A stretch of DNA of 64,000 nt from an uncultured Acidiferrobacteraceae bacterium (GTDB lineage: Bacteria; Pseudomonadota; Gammaproteobacteria; Acidiferrobacterales; SZUA-150): the NCBI GenBank assembly GCA_913009895.1, contig CAJVXY010000003.1:62001-126000 (forward strand), written 5' to 3'. This document shows positions 8,010-16,464 of the stretch, piece after piece. Position numbers and translations under genes: made by a program. Numbering within the stretch: position 1 is the stretch's first letter; every line of letters begins with the position of its first letter. A model generated the notes under the pieces. It saw only the letters and a list, made by a program, of their open reading frames with translations, was not told where the DNA came from and made no database searches.

Positions 8010-8339
8010 ATGAAATTAATTCCAATCATGCTGCTATTTTTCAGTAGCGCTGTATTAGCGGACCAATCGACTGATCCAGACACGATTTGTGAAGCTAAAA
8101 TAGCAACACTGGCTGTTTCGTCGTTCAAGCATTGCAAAGCCGGTGATTTGGTGAAGGTTGATGCATATGACCTCCAGCGGGTGTGTGAGCTCAACTCTAC
8201 AATTGTACCAATTCAGAATGAATTTCTTTGCACCTATCGAGGATCCAAACGAGCAACCAGGGAGCGCCCACCCAGTCAGGCAGAAAAGGCTTTGGATAAA
8301 GAAGCCCGGGAAAAGCTGGCACAAAAATACGCAAACTAA
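8010..8339 (+). CDS. Small secreted protein of unknown function
   Basis: This 109-residue protein starts at 8010 behind GGAGAG. Residues 1-18 are a clear signal peptide ending VLADQ. The mature part has four cysteines (at ICEAK, HCKAG, VCELN, LCTYRG) that could form two disulfides, and a charged helical tail (EKALDKEAREKLAQK). The same frame is open upstream to 7950 but lacks a ribosome site there, so I use the later start. It lies 67 bases before a barrel protein gene and may belong to the same cassette. Family unknown. Confidence 0.7.
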   Translation: MKLIPIMLLFFSSAVLADQSTDPDTICEAKIATLAVSSFKHCKAGDLVKVDAYDLQRVCELNSTIVPIQNEFLCTYRGSKRATRERPPSQAEKALDKEAREKLAQKYAN

Positions 8340-8406
8340 ACGACAAAAAAAGGATGGTTACCTACGGCTAATCCAGGACCTGATCCCCTGGTCCTCGCTT
8401 TGATAG

Positions 8407-9402
8407 ATGATGCGCAGATTACTTTTAATATTAATATTGCTTTTTTTGCCGCTGGTTGGCGCACTGGCTGATACCAATACCAAAACAGATACTAAAACCT
8501 AAGCCGAAGCAAAAGCCGATGCCGAGTTGGAGGAAAAAGAGCTCTTGTCCAAGAAAGACGATGATACGTCGGAAATAGACACCGAGACCACGGTCGATTC
8601 CGCGGAATCCAAGACAGATTTAAAATTCGATACCGACTTTCGAGCGATTTATGACCACCGGGATGCTACCTTTGGCAACGGTACGTCCTTTCGTGATGAT
8701 TTGGCGGGGTTTCGTGTCCGTTCACGCGTGGATTACGGTATCACTGAGCCGCTCCATATCGGCACTCGCTTCGCCGGCACCTGTGCTACCGGTGATGCCT
8801 GTAACCTCGTTTTCGACGACAGCAAGGCACAAAATACCTGGTTCGCCGGCTTCGAAAACATTGAGCGGTGGGGCCCTATCGTACAGCGCTCGCTGGATAT
8901 TTCTTATTTGCCGTACTCACTATTGAAAGACGGTGTGGCAAACGGGCGCCGCGAGGATTATTGGGGCATTGTCGGCCGGCTGGTCGGTCGCTGGCCGCAA
9001 CGGCGAGTGGGCATTCGATTGCGCGCCGGTCTCGAGGCCGGTTACGCGCCGGTAACAGCGACACGCGCGGCCCAGAACCTCAACTCGAGCGTTAATGGTC
9101 TCGCGTGGAATGCCGTGGTCAGTCTCATGGATTTTATGCCGACGCACAGCATCGGCATTAACTACGCACAGACTGGCGCCGGCTGGTTGATATCGTCCCA
9201 GTTTAGACCCAACGAGGAGCTGTTTGAGGTACGCTACATCTGGAGTCCGGATAAACCCTATTGGCCGTTGCTGGAAGCGCGGATTCGTTGGCGCGGGGAT
9301 ATCGAGCAAAACGTTGGTGCGAGTCAGAAGTATGAGGAGTTCGACGGTTATATTCGGTTGACCTGGGAGTTCACATTTAAGCGTACGCAATTAAAAAACT
9401 AG
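8407..9402 (+). pseudogene. Outer-membrane beta-barrel protein gene with an in-frame stop
   Basis: A start at 8407 or 8410 gives a signal peptide (RRLLLILILLFLPLVGALAD) followed by TNTKTDTKT and then a TAA at 8500-8502. The same frame continues without a break to 9402 as KADAELEEKELLSKKDDD and then a barrel of about 270 residues (TDFRAIYDHRD, FRVRSRVDYGI, RIRLRAGLEAGY, GYIRLTWEFTF). One substitution from a sense codon to TAA explains the interruption. Restart at TTG 8527 would lose the signal peptide, so the product could not reach the outer membrane. Readthrough cannot be excluded. Higher GC than the other cassettes. Confidence 0.75.
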
Positions 9403-9486
9403 CAAGGCAAACCAACATGGGCCGTTAAAAGCGTTGCGCCAAAAACGCGCACCACTTTTAAAGCCCAGTTATTTACAACGTTAATC
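9398..9486 (+). other. Last recognisable attC of the array
   Basis: The arms GGGC/GCCC and TTAAAAG/CTTTTAA (9418-9466) flank an inner GCGTTGCGC/GCGCAC stem. The right core is ACAACGTTAATC (9475-9486). The left R'' box is degenerate (AACTAGC or AACCAAC). No further attC was seen downstream, and the next gene is on the minus strand with chromosomal character, so the array probably ends here. Confidence 0.7.
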
Positions 9487-9494
9487 GTAAAACG

Positions 9495-9902
9495 CTAACC
9501 CAATAATTTATTTTTTACATCCGGCTGACAGGCGAGAATTATTATAAGGAGATGCATAAAACTGGCTGCAAAAAACATGGATGGCCCCAGTAGTTGTATC
9601 ATAAAAAATTCTGGCCATGGGTTTGTGGTGTGGATGATGAATGCTGACAGAGCATCCCAGATAGCCAGCGAATTCCATACAATGATCGTCGTCCATACCC
9701 ACAGACCGGTTTTCTTTAAAACAAGAAACGCAATCCATAGCGCTGATAGCCCTATTACGGCATCACCTATGAGGGGCATGAGCCATGCAATTGGTGGATC
9801 GCCAGGCATTGCTCCACCAGCACGGTGAATAAAGAGCAGGGTCATCGCCCTGCCTGACAGTAGTAAAGTTAGAATGAATATTAATTTTCTTTGCATGTTC
9901 AT
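9495..9902 (-). CDS. Four-helix inner-membrane protein beside HxlR regulator
   Basis: This 135-residue polytopic protein has hydrophobic segments at about 5-25, 37-60, 68-90 and 100-125. The first has positive residues in front (MNMQRK), so it may act as a signal anchor. No motif is recognised. It is divergent from an HxlR-family regulator, and the 130-base gap holds two copies of an inverted repeat, so it is the most likely target of that regulator. Many HxlR proteins control a divergent oxidoreductase or transporter. Confidence 0.7.
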   Translation of the reverse strand: MNMQRKLIFILTLLLSGRAMTLLFIHRAGGAMPGDPPIAWLMPLIGDAVIGLSALWIAFLVLKKTGLWVWTTIIVWNSLAIWDALSAFIIHTTNPWPEFFMIQLLGPSMFFAASFMHLLIIILACQPDVKNKLLG

Positions 9903-9955
9903 TTCTCCGAACCATTAAGTTGTTGTAAGTAATTGATATGTATATAATATTAAAG

Positions 9956-10010
9956 TACTTGTACAATGCAAGTAGACTAAGTATACAAAACTACTTGTAT
10001 TATGCAAGTA
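9956..10010. promoter_or_regulatory. Twin inverted-repeat operators between divergent genes
   Basis: Two copies of TACTTG-N7-CAAGTA lie at 9956-9974 and 9992-10010, with centres 36 bases apart. A weaker AGTATAC half-site lies between them. The second ends 22 bases before the HxlR start. The arms are identical in both copies, and placement between the regulator and its divergent neighbour fits auto-regulation by the HxlR dimer. Confidence 0.8.
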
Positions 10011-10032
10011 CTTTATGTGGTAAATTTGATGT

Positions 10033-10485
10033 ATGCAAAAACCCGAAATTGATCACAGTGGTACCTGTCCAATTACCTATGGATTGGGCATATTCGGTGA
10101 CAAATGGAGTCTCGTTATTCTTCGAGACATGGTATTCAAGGGGAAAAAATACTACGGTGAATTCCTGGCCTCACCTGAGAAAATTTCGACAAATATACTG
10201 GCAAGCCGGCTGCTTAAAATGGAAGCTGAAGGGCTTATATCCAAAACAACAGACAGACAGAATTTATCGAAAAATATCTACCAACTTACACGTAAAGGCA
10301 AAGATTTACTCCCTGTTATGCTGGAAATAGTCGAGTGGAGTATAAAATATAATCCGCAACCAGGTATTGGCAGCGATATCATTAAAGGTGCGCCAAAAAA
10401 TCTACTGACAAGGTTGCATGAAGAAAGGGAAGTATTAATAAATGATATTCTGGTTAATATGGATAATGTAAATAACAATTTCTAA
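10033..10485 (+). CDS. HxlR-family winged-helix transcriptional regulator
   Basis: This 150-residue protein contains the complete HxlR domain: a cysteine near the N-terminus (SGTCPITYGLG), GDKWSLVILRDM, then the recognition region ISTNILASRLLKMEAEGLI and the wing (YQLTRKGKDLLPV). The N-terminal cysteine is the position used for redox or electrophile sensing in related regulators such as YodB and HypR. It is divergent from a membrane protein gene with paired operators between them. Likely effect: repression of both genes. Confidence 0.9.
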   Translation: MQKPEIDHSGTCPITYGLGIFGDKWSLVILRDMVFKGKKYYGEFLASPEKISTNILASRLLKMEAEGLISKTTDRQNLSKNIYQLTRKGKDLLPVMLEIVEWSIKYNPQPGIGSDIIKGAPKNLLTRLHEEREVLINDILVNMDNVNNNF

Positions 10486-10529
10486 CAAGATGATGAATCA
10501 GAAATATTTTTAGTCTTGTAAAACCTCAC

Positions 10530-11366
10530 ATGATGTTTAAAAAAATAAAAATCCTGTCGGCAATGCTTTTTAGTTACATATTTATAGCATCTATGCCTGT
10601 TGCTAAAGCTAAAGAAGATGTCAATGTGATCAACTGGTACTACGCGAACATGTTTGGTACTGGTTACTACAAAGTTGGTGATACCAGAGTCGGCATATTA
10701 CAAATGCCTTTTACCTACACATTTAAAACCATACGAGGAAAGCAGGATGATTATGGTATAAAATTACTGGTGCCTGTCTCTGCGGGTTTCCACTCGTTCG
10801 ATTTTAATGAATTATTCGACTTGCCAAATAATGTTGCGACATTAAGTGTTGTACCGGGGATTGAGCTTGAATATTTGGTTAGTGAATCCTGGGTATTAAA
10901 ACCCTATGCAAATATCGGGGTGGGTGAGGAGTTTACCCAGAAAGTCTGGTCATGGATTTATGGCGCTGGAATTAAGAGTCGCTGGATACTGCCATTCCAG
11001 AATGGCGAATTTACTCTGGGTAATTCGTTGAATTATGCCGGGTATTCCGCCAGTGAAGGTTCCACCCGGGCGATGATCTCCTTCGTTACCGGGTTAAACT
11101 GGGTAACGCCATTGAATTTTACATTGTTTAACCGCAACACAAATCTCGGTACCCATCTTGTTTATTATGGTTATCTAAACGAAATTGATTTTATTGAAGG
11201 CAATAAAGAACCTTTTACAGTCAGGAACGAATTTGAAATTGCGTTAACACTTGGCACCCATAAACCCAGGACTTTTTTAGGTTTTGATTACGCGCGATAT
11301 GGATTGGCATTCCGGTACGGTGAAAATTTACGTGCCGTGCGGCTGGTCTCTGACTTTCCATTTTAG
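10530..11366 (+). CDS. Outer-membrane beta-barrel protein
   Basis: This 278-residue protein has a signal peptide (residues 1-27, ending VAKAK) and alternating strands throughout: VINWYYANMFGTGYY, DYGIKLLVPVSAGF, VVPGIELEYLV, KPYANIGVGEEF, ending RAVRLVSDFPF with a C-terminal aromatic residue as recognised by the BAM machinery. No lipoprotein cysteine. It starts 44 bases after the HxlR gene and could be cotranscribed with it. Substrate unknown. Confidence 0.75.
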   Translation: MMFKKIKILSAMLFSYIFIASMPVAKAKEDVNVINWYYANMFGTGYYKVGDTRVGILQMPFTYTFKTIRGKQDDYGIKLLVPVSAGFHSFDFNELFDLPNNVATLSVVPGIELEYLVSESWVLKPYANIGVGEEFTQKVWSWIYGAGIKSRWILPFQNGEFTLGNSLNYAGYSASEGSTRAMISFVTGLNWVTPLNFTLFNRNTNLGTHLVYYGYLNEIDFIEGNKEPFTVRNEFEIALTLGTHKPRTFLGFDYARYGLAFRYGENLRAVRLVSDFPF

Positions 11367-11381
11367 AAACTTGAGGTACAC

Positions 11382-12005
11382 ATGCGACTAATCGGAATGC
11401 TTGACTCTCCTTATGTCAGACGTGTAGCAATTTGTCTCGAATTTCTTGGCATTCCATTTGAGCACGAAGCAGTATCTGTGTTCGGTACCTTCGAAAAGTT
11501 TCAAAGTATTAACCCCATCGTAAAGGCACCGACACTTGTTTGCGAGGATGGTGAAGTCCTGATGGAATCGTCATTGATCCTGCAATTCATTGAAGCCACC
11601 AAAACGAGTGGCAAGTCTTTATGGCCCTCAAATCCTGTCGAACGACAGCATGATTTCCGGGCGCTAGGCCTGGCGTTAGCAGCCTGTGAAAAAAGTGTTC
11701 AACTCATTTATGAACGGAATCTTCGGCCAGAAGAATTGCATTACGAGCCCTGGTTGACACGCGTAACTGGCCAGTTATTGGCGGCCTTTAAGGCCCTGGA
11801 GCATGAGGTCCAGGAGCGGCAGGCCGTGTTTACCGTCGCACACAGTCATGCGACTATTGGGGCGGCTATTGCCTGGCAGTTTACACAATCAATGCTGGAT
11901 ACTGTTGTGCTTGCTTCAGAACATCCGGGGCTGGCCGAATTATCGGCCAGGCTTGAGAAAAGTCCTGAATTTCAGAAATATCTACCTATTGGCCCTGGTA
12001 TTTAG
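11382..12005 (+). CDS. Glutathione S-transferase family protein
   Basis: This 207-residue protein begins behind GAGG at 11382. The thioredoxin-like N-terminal domain is clear: MRLIGMLDSPYVRRVAICL, then NPIVKAPTLVCEDGEVLMESSLI, which holds the cis-proline and the glutathione-binding ESS motif. The helical C-terminal domain runs from about residue 85. The active-site position carries S/Y (DSPYVRR). It could detoxify electrophiles or act as a structural GST; substrate unknown. It follows the barrel gene by 15 bases. Confidence 0.9.
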   Translation: MRLIGMLDSPYVRRVAICLEFLGIPFEHEAVSVFGTFEKFQSINPIVKAPTLVCEDGEVLMESSLILQFIEATKTSGKSLWPSNPVERQHDFRALGLALAACEKSVQLIYERNLRPEELHYEPWLTRVTGQLLAAFKALEHEVQERQAVFTVAHSHATIGAAIAWQFTQSMLDTVVLASEHPGLAELSARLEKSPEFQKYLPIGPGI

Positions 12006-12131
12006 GCAGTTTATAATTCGTTTTAGGCCCACGGATTAATTTTATTTTAATGTGAAAAAAATATTATTCCATGACCTGGTTTTGCGGGAAATATTAGTCA
12101 TTCTGACAATACTGATGGTCTCTATATTTTG

Positions 12132-13229
12132 ATGGCACATCTAAATGAGCCAGCAAGTGAGCTTATGAAAAAACTGGAACGATTGGGCTATGGCAGCTGG
12201 TTTCAAGATCATGTTGACACAGAAAAACTGGCTGATCATGAAATCGCCCGGGTTGTTGCAGTACACAAAGACATGTACGTAGTCACCAAAGGAGGCGAGG
12301 ATATTTCTGCAGAAATTACCGGCAAGCTGATGTACGCAAGTGATTCCGCTGTCGACTTACCAACAACCGGTGACTGGGTATATGTGGATTTCCCTGGGAA
12401 TGACAATCGAGCAATCATTCACGATGTAGCAGACAGGAAAACAGTAATCAAGAGAAAAAAATCTGGTAAAACTTCTGACTATCAATTGATAGCTGCGAAC
12501 ATTGATGTCGCCTTTATTGTTCAGGCAGCAGATCTGGATTCTAACCTCAGTCGGCTGGAAAGATATTTGGTGATGATCAATGAAAATAATATTAAACCAG
12601 TTATTTTATTGAGCAAATGTGACCTTAAATCAAAACAAGAAGTAAACGAAATAATTGAGGGTATAGCAACTGTGGCTAGCCAGGAAATGGTATTGCCGTT
12701 TAGCAACAAGGACGGTATGAATATTGATACGATCAAGGGTTTATTATTCTACGGCCAAACTTATTGCCTGTTAGGTTCTTCAGGTGTTGGTAAAACTACA
12801 CTGCTTAACAATATAATTGGTAGCGCCCGTTTCAAAACTCAGCCCGTAAGGGAGCAAGACAATAAAGGGCGACATACCACAACCAGGCGAGAACTTATAC
12901 AGTTAGATAATGGCGCGATGATAGTAGATACGCCAGGTATGCGGGAGCTTGGTAATATATCTGTTGATTTTGGTATCGAAGAAACCTTTACTGATATAGT
13001 CGAACTTTCACTCCAATGCAAATATAGAAATTGTCGACACGAAACAGAAAAAGAATGCGCGTTACTTGCAGCTCTGAATGAAGGTGAATTGTCAGAAAAA
13101 AGATACCAGAATTATCTAAAGATGGTAAAAGAGTCTAAATTTAATGAAATGTCAAATCATGGTAAACGAAAAAAAGATAAAAACATTGGAAAGTTGATTA
13201 AATCAGCCATAAAGAAAAAAGACAGGTGA
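12132..13229 (+). CDS. rsgA: Ribosome small-subunit-dependent GTPase A
   Basis: This is a circularly permuted GTPase that helps late 30S maturation and removes RbfA. In order: an OB-fold (VVAVHKDMYVV, DLPTTGDWV), G4 (LLSKCDL), G1 P-loop (GSSGVGKTTLLN), G2 (GRHTTTRREL), G3 (VDTPGMRELG), and the C-terminal zinc finger with C..C..H..C (LQCKYRNCRHETEKEC). The start at 12132 is ATG; a TTG directly before it is less likely. 365 residues, a normal length. The C-terminal tail is lysine-rich, as in other RsgA proteins. Confidence 0.95.
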   Translation: MAHLNEPASELMKKLERLGYGSWFQDHVDTEKLADHEIARVVAVHKDMYVVTKGGEDISAEITGKLMYASDSAVDLPTTGDWVYVDFPGNDNRAIIHDVADRKTVIKRKKSGKTSDYQLIAANIDVAFIVQAADLDSNLSRLERYLVMINENNIKPVILLSKCDLKSKQEVNEIIEGIATVASQEMVLPFSNKDGMNIDTIKGLLFYGQTYCLLGSSGVGKTTLLNNIIGSARFKTQPVREQDNKGRHTTTRRELIQLDNGAMIVDTPGMRELGNISVDFGIEETFTDIVELSLQCKYRNCRHETEKECALLAALNEGELSEKRYQNYLKMVKESKFNEMSNHGKRKKDKNIGKLIKSAIKKKDR

Positions 13230-13268
13230 GAGATTATATGAATATTATTTTTAGCTTACATAAATAAT

Positions 13269-13601
13269 ATGGCAAAAGTTTATTTAGAAAAATTATCCAG
13301 TCTAGTCACCTGGCTGGATATAGAAAAAGAATTTACGAAAACAATAGAGGTTAAACATTTTTTTAGTGGCGCTGCGCTCTATATCAATGGCGCAATATGT
13401 GTTTCATGGTCACCTGTCGGGCTGGCCTTCAAGTTGCCGAAAAAAGATGTTGATAAGCTAATAAAAAGTGGCAAGGCAATTCCCTTAAAGTATTTTCCAA
13501 AAGGTCATATTAAAAAAGGATATGTGCTTTTTGTGAATCCTGATAATAAAACGAGAAATCATTGGAAAAAATACTTTAAATTATCAGCAGAACAGGTTTA
13601 A
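13269..13601 (+). CDS. TfoX N-terminal-like domain protein
   Basis: This 110-residue protein resembles the stand-alone TfoX/Sxy N-terminal domain: FFSGAALYINGAICVSWSPVGLAFKLPKK, followed by YFPKGHIKKGYVLF, in the usual order of strands. Members are known from competence regulation, but single-domain proteins often have no proven role. No ribosome site is obvious before 13269. It is followed at once by a GNAT gene, suggesting a small operon. Confidence 0.6.
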   Translation: MAKVYLEKLSSLVTWLDIEKEFTKTIEVKHFFSGAALYINGAICVSWSPVGLAFKLPKKDVDKLIKSGKAIPLKYFPKGHIKKGYVLFVNPDNKTRNHWKKYFKLSAEQV

Positions 13602-13613
13602 TTGAGGAAAATT

Positions 13614-14036
13614 GTGATTAAAAAAGTAAAAACCGATGAAGATATCAATAATTGTTTTGTTGCCATGTCCGAGTTGCGTACTAATTTAAAAAGAGAGGGA
13701 TTCCTGAAACTGGTACGTCACATGGAAGCGGAAGGTTACCAGATGGCTTGCATTGAACAAGACAACAATGTCGTCGCGGTAGCAGGCTACAGGATTTTTA
13801 CAAACCTCTTCATGGGCAAGAATCTATATGTCGATGACCTGGTAACTACAGATAAAGAAAGGTCCAGGGGATATGGCGAGCAACTAATTAAGTGGTTACG
13901 TACCGAAGCCAGGTCAAAGGGCTGCAGGTTTTTCCACCTGGATTCAGGCACTCGTCGTGACCGTGCCCATAAGTTTTATTTTGAAAACGGTTTTAATATT
14001 GCCAGTTATCATTTTAGCGAAGAATTAAAAGACTAA
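13614..14036 (+). CDS. GNAT-family N-acetyltransferase
   Basis: This 140-residue acetyltransferase starts with GTG at 13614, six bases after GAGG, in preference to a TTG twelve bases earlier. Motif A is LYVDDLVTTDKERSRGYGEQL, with R-x-x-G-Y/x-G for acetyl-CoA pyrophosphate, and motif B is GCRFFHLDSGTRRDRAHKFY with the conserved FYFENGF end. Typical of small-molecule GNATs; substrate unknown. Confidence 0.85.
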   Translation: MIKKVKTDEDINNCFVAMSELRTNLKREGFLKLVRHMEAEGYQMACIEQDNNVVAVAGYRIFTNLFMGKNLYVDDLVTTDKERSRGYGEQLIKWLRTEARSKGCRFFHLDSGTRRDRAHKFYFENGFNIASYHFSEELKD

Positions 14037-14103
14037 TATAAACAGGTTATGGCTAAGAATAGTTAAGAATACTTCAGGATACTTATAAAAAGACTAGAAG
14101 CCT

Positions 14104-14643
14104 ATGAGATATATTTCATTGCTGCGAGGGATAAACGTCAGTGGTCAGAAAAAAATAAAAATGAGCGACCTGGAATCGCTTTATGTAAAACTGGGTTTTC
14201 AGAATGTTTTAACTTATATCCAGAGCGGCAATGTAATATTCAATTCAGGTATAAAGGACAGGGCAGAGATAATTAATATTATTGAAAACGGGATTACAAA
14301 AAAGTATAAATTCCATGTCCCGGTCACGTTACGGACGCGTCGGGAAATCTCGGATATTATAAAAAAATGTCCTTTCGGATCAATAGATATTTCGTTAGAG
14401 GGCACCAGGGTATTAGTAACATTTTTATCTGCCAGGCCACCTCAAGACAAGTTGGCACTAATAAAAAAATATGTCGCTGCGTCAGAAGAATTAGTCCCAA
14501 GGGGAAAAGAAATATACCTGTATTGTCCCAATGGATATGGCAAGAGCAAACTTTCCAACGCTTTTCTGGAGAACATGTTGGGGGTTGTTGCTACCACCAG
14601 GAACTGGAAATCACTGCAAAAATTATATGATTTATCAGAATAG
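14104..14643 (+). CDS. DUF1697 family protein
   Basis: This 179-residue protein matches DUF1697 over its full length: RYISLLRGINVSGQKKIKM, LYVKLGFQNVLTYIQSGNV, and the C-terminal GKSKLSNAFLE and TTRNWKSLQKL. The function of the family is not established. It lies in a run of small enzymes on the same strand, 67 bases after the GNAT gene. Confidence 0.9.
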   Translation: MRYISLLRGINVSGQKKIKMSDLESLYVKLGFQNVLTYIQSGNVIFNSGIKDRAEIINIIENGITKKYKFHVPVTLRTRREISDIIKKCPFGSIDISLEGTRVLVTFLSARPPQDKLALIKKYVAASEELVPRGKEIYLYCPNGYGKSKLSNAFLENMLGVVATTRNWKSLQKLYDLSE

Positions 14644-14687
14644 TAATAACATATTTTATTGCTTTCTAACAACGGGGCCAGACCAAT

Positions 14688-15140
14688 ATGCCGAATGTTA
14701 ATATTCAATTAGCAACGGAAACCAACATGGCAGAATTACTACCATTGGTCCGGGAGTACCATGAATTTGAAGAAATAATACTTACAGAAGTCGCGCGTGA
14801 AAATTCTCTCCGAACACTGCTTGCCCATAGAAACCTTGGCGGTATCTGGATGGTTTATGCTGATAACAAGCCCATTGGTTATATTGCCCTGTGTGTTGGC
14901 TATAGTATCGAGTTTAATGGTCTGGATGCATTTGTCGATGAATTTTTTATTCAATCAGAATTCCGGCACAAAGGCATAGGATTAAAAGTGCTGGATCTGA
15001 TTAAAGTTGAAGCAAGAAAAATGCAAATACGTGCAATCCATCTAGAGGTATCCCGCATGAATTACCGAGCGCAAGCGCTTTATAAAAGAGCAAACTTTAA
15101 ACCAAGGGAAAAATACCTGCTGATGTCTGTCGATCTGTAG
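14688..15140 (+). CDS. GNAT-family N-acetyltransferase
   Basis: This 150-residue acetyltransferase has the acetyl-CoA loop FRHKGIGLKVLDL preceded by the beta4 strand FVDEFFIQSE, and motif B IHLEVSRMNYRAQALYKRANF. The acceptor is unknown; the architecture is close to RimI-like and aminoglycoside-type GNATs. It is unrelated in detail to the acetyltransferase at 13614. Confidence 0.88.
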   Translation: MPNVNIQLATETNMAELLPLVREYHEFEEIILTEVARENSLRTLLAHRNLGGIWMVYADNKPIGYIALCVGYSIEFNGLDAFVDEFFIQSEFRHKGIGLKVLDLIKVEARKMQIRAIHLEVSRMNYRAQALYKRANFKPREKYLLMSVDL

Positions 15141-15163
15141 TTCCTGTTTCGGAGAAATAATTT

Positions 15164-15634
15164 ATGAAATATATGCCAGTCTCCTCAGAAAAGATTCCAG
15201 AACCTGAGAAAAGAACAAGCTATCCTGAACCTTTTGCTTCCATGGTTAAAGGCAGGACGAAAAGAAAGCTGGGCGACTACTTTGGTTTATCTAATTTCGG
15301 CGTCAATATAACCCGCCTTTCGCCTGGTGCGATCTCTTCACTATCACACAGTCATTCCCGGCAGGATGAGTTTATTTATATCCTGGAAGGAAACCCCACC
15401 CTGGTGATAAGTGAAGAGGAATTTCAAATGAGCCCGGGAGATTGTGTGGGATTTCCGGCTGGGTCAGGTTTGGCACATCAACTTATCAACCGATCGAGCT
15501 TATTAGTAGCTTACATAGAAATCGGAGATCGTACCCCGGAAGACCAGGTTGTCTACCCAGACGACGATATAGCGATAAAGTTTGCGCCAAATGGAGAATT
15601 GGGGTTCACTCACAAGGATGGTTCGCCTTATTAA
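15164..15634 (+). CDS. Cupin-domain protein
   Basis: This 156-residue single-domain cupin starts behind GGAGAAA. Cupin motif 1 reads SHSHSRQDEFIYILEG, with the H-x-H...E metal ligands, and motif 2 PGDCVGFPAGSGLAHQLIN supplies the last histidine. The C-terminus (PEDQVVYPDDDIAIKF, then FTHKDGSPY) matches a group often annotated as sugar-binding or mannose-6-phosphate isomerase-like cupins. Metal and substrate cannot be read from sequence. Confidence 0.88.
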   Translation: MKYMPVSSEKIPEPEKRTSYPEPFASMVKGRTKRKLGDYFGLSNFGVNITRLSPGAISSLSHSHSRQDEFIYILEGNPTLVISEEEFQMSPGDCVGFPAGSGLAHQLINRSSLLVAYIEIGDRTPEDQVVYPDDDIAIKFAPNGELGFTHKDGSPY

Positions 15635-15657
15635 AAAGCCTGGCACACGTAACGTTA

Positions 15658-15900
15658 ATGGCAAATATTAAAATAGAGGCCGGCAGTGATTTGGCAAATG
15701 AACAATATGCCATTGTTTATGCGCCCGGTCGTAACAGGGATCGGTTTCCGGAAACATGCGTTGAAACGGTTTCCTCAGAAGAACATGCAATTACCGGATC
15801 TAATCCTGAATCAAATCAATTTCCTGCGAAAGTGGTTGGGCCATGTCGCTCATCGGAAGGTTTCAGGATTTATTACCTTGTAAACTGGTTGAGTGATTAA
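15658..15900 (+). CDS. Conserved small protein (80 aa), unknown function
   Basis: The protein starts at the ATG 15658, 24 bases after the cupin gene. It is soluble and has recognisable conserved-looking blocks: YAIVYAPGRNRDRFPETC and VVGPCRSSEGFRIYYLVNWL. Two cysteines are present but there is no metal motif. I believe similar small proteins occur in other gammaproteobacteria, but no function is known to me. The same frame is open upstream inside the cupin gene, so the start rests on this ATG. Confidence 0.6.
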   Translation: MANIKIEAGSDLANEQYAIVYAPGRNRDRFPETCVETVSSEEHAITGSNPESNQFPAKVVGPCRSSEGFRIYYLVNWLSD

Positions 15901-15944
15901 TATAAAATAAATTGGCAACATGCGATGGTTGGCGCGATACGAGA

Positions 15945-16412
15945 ATGAATTTTAGTAAAATTGCCTTATATACTTTACTGGCACCAGTTTTTCTTGCATT
16001 GGTCAGTCTTTCTGGCTGCGAGAAACATACCTCTGCAAAGCCTTCCCTGCCAGCTGATAAATGGAATACAGCATCAAAAAAGTGGACTAAAGCACAGTTG
16101 CTTGACCTGGAAAGTGGCGAGCGCCTCTATGGAAAATATTGTGCAGCCTGTCATTTAAAGAATGGTCAGGGCAATATGACCAATGGTTTTCCGCCACTCA
16201 AAGGCAGTGCCATCGTTACAGGACCCATTAAACGTCACGTTAATATTGTTCTGCTGGGCAAGCAGGGCACAGCGATGCCTGCATATACAAATTTAACAGA
16301 TTCCGAGCTGGCAAAAATTGTAAACTATGAGAGAAATGCATGGGGCAATAATACTGGAGACTGGCTTAGTGATAAAATAATACAGCAACAACGCAACACC
16401 AATGTTAATTAG
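15945..16412 (+). CDS. Lipoprotein cytochrome c, single heme
   Basis: This 155-residue exported protein has a lipoprotein signal (LVSLSGC, cysteine at about residue 25). The class I cytochrome c domain has CAACH as heme site and a distal methionine in AMPAYTNL. It should be anchored to the outer face of the inner membrane and carry electrons. It is followed 52 bases later by a six-helix membrane protein and then msrA. Upstream TTG at 15912 is open but gives a non-signal N-terminus, so 15945 is chosen. Confidence 0.88.
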   Translation: MNFSKIALYTLLAPVFLALVSLSGCEKHTSAKPSLPADKWNTASKKWTKAQLLDLESGERLYGKYCAACHLKNGQGNMTNGFPPLKGSAIVTGPIKRHVNIVLLGKQGTAMPAYTNLTDSELAKIVNYERNAWGNNTGDWLSDKIIQQQRNTNVN

Positions 16413-16464
16413 TTTAAGATGATTTACAAGCATTTTTATAATTATATTTTAATGGGTAAAAATC

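Noticed and set aside
12724-12736. FNR-like TTGAT-N3-ATCAA inside rsgA
   Set aside because: Spacing is three rather than four bases, and it is inside a coding region.
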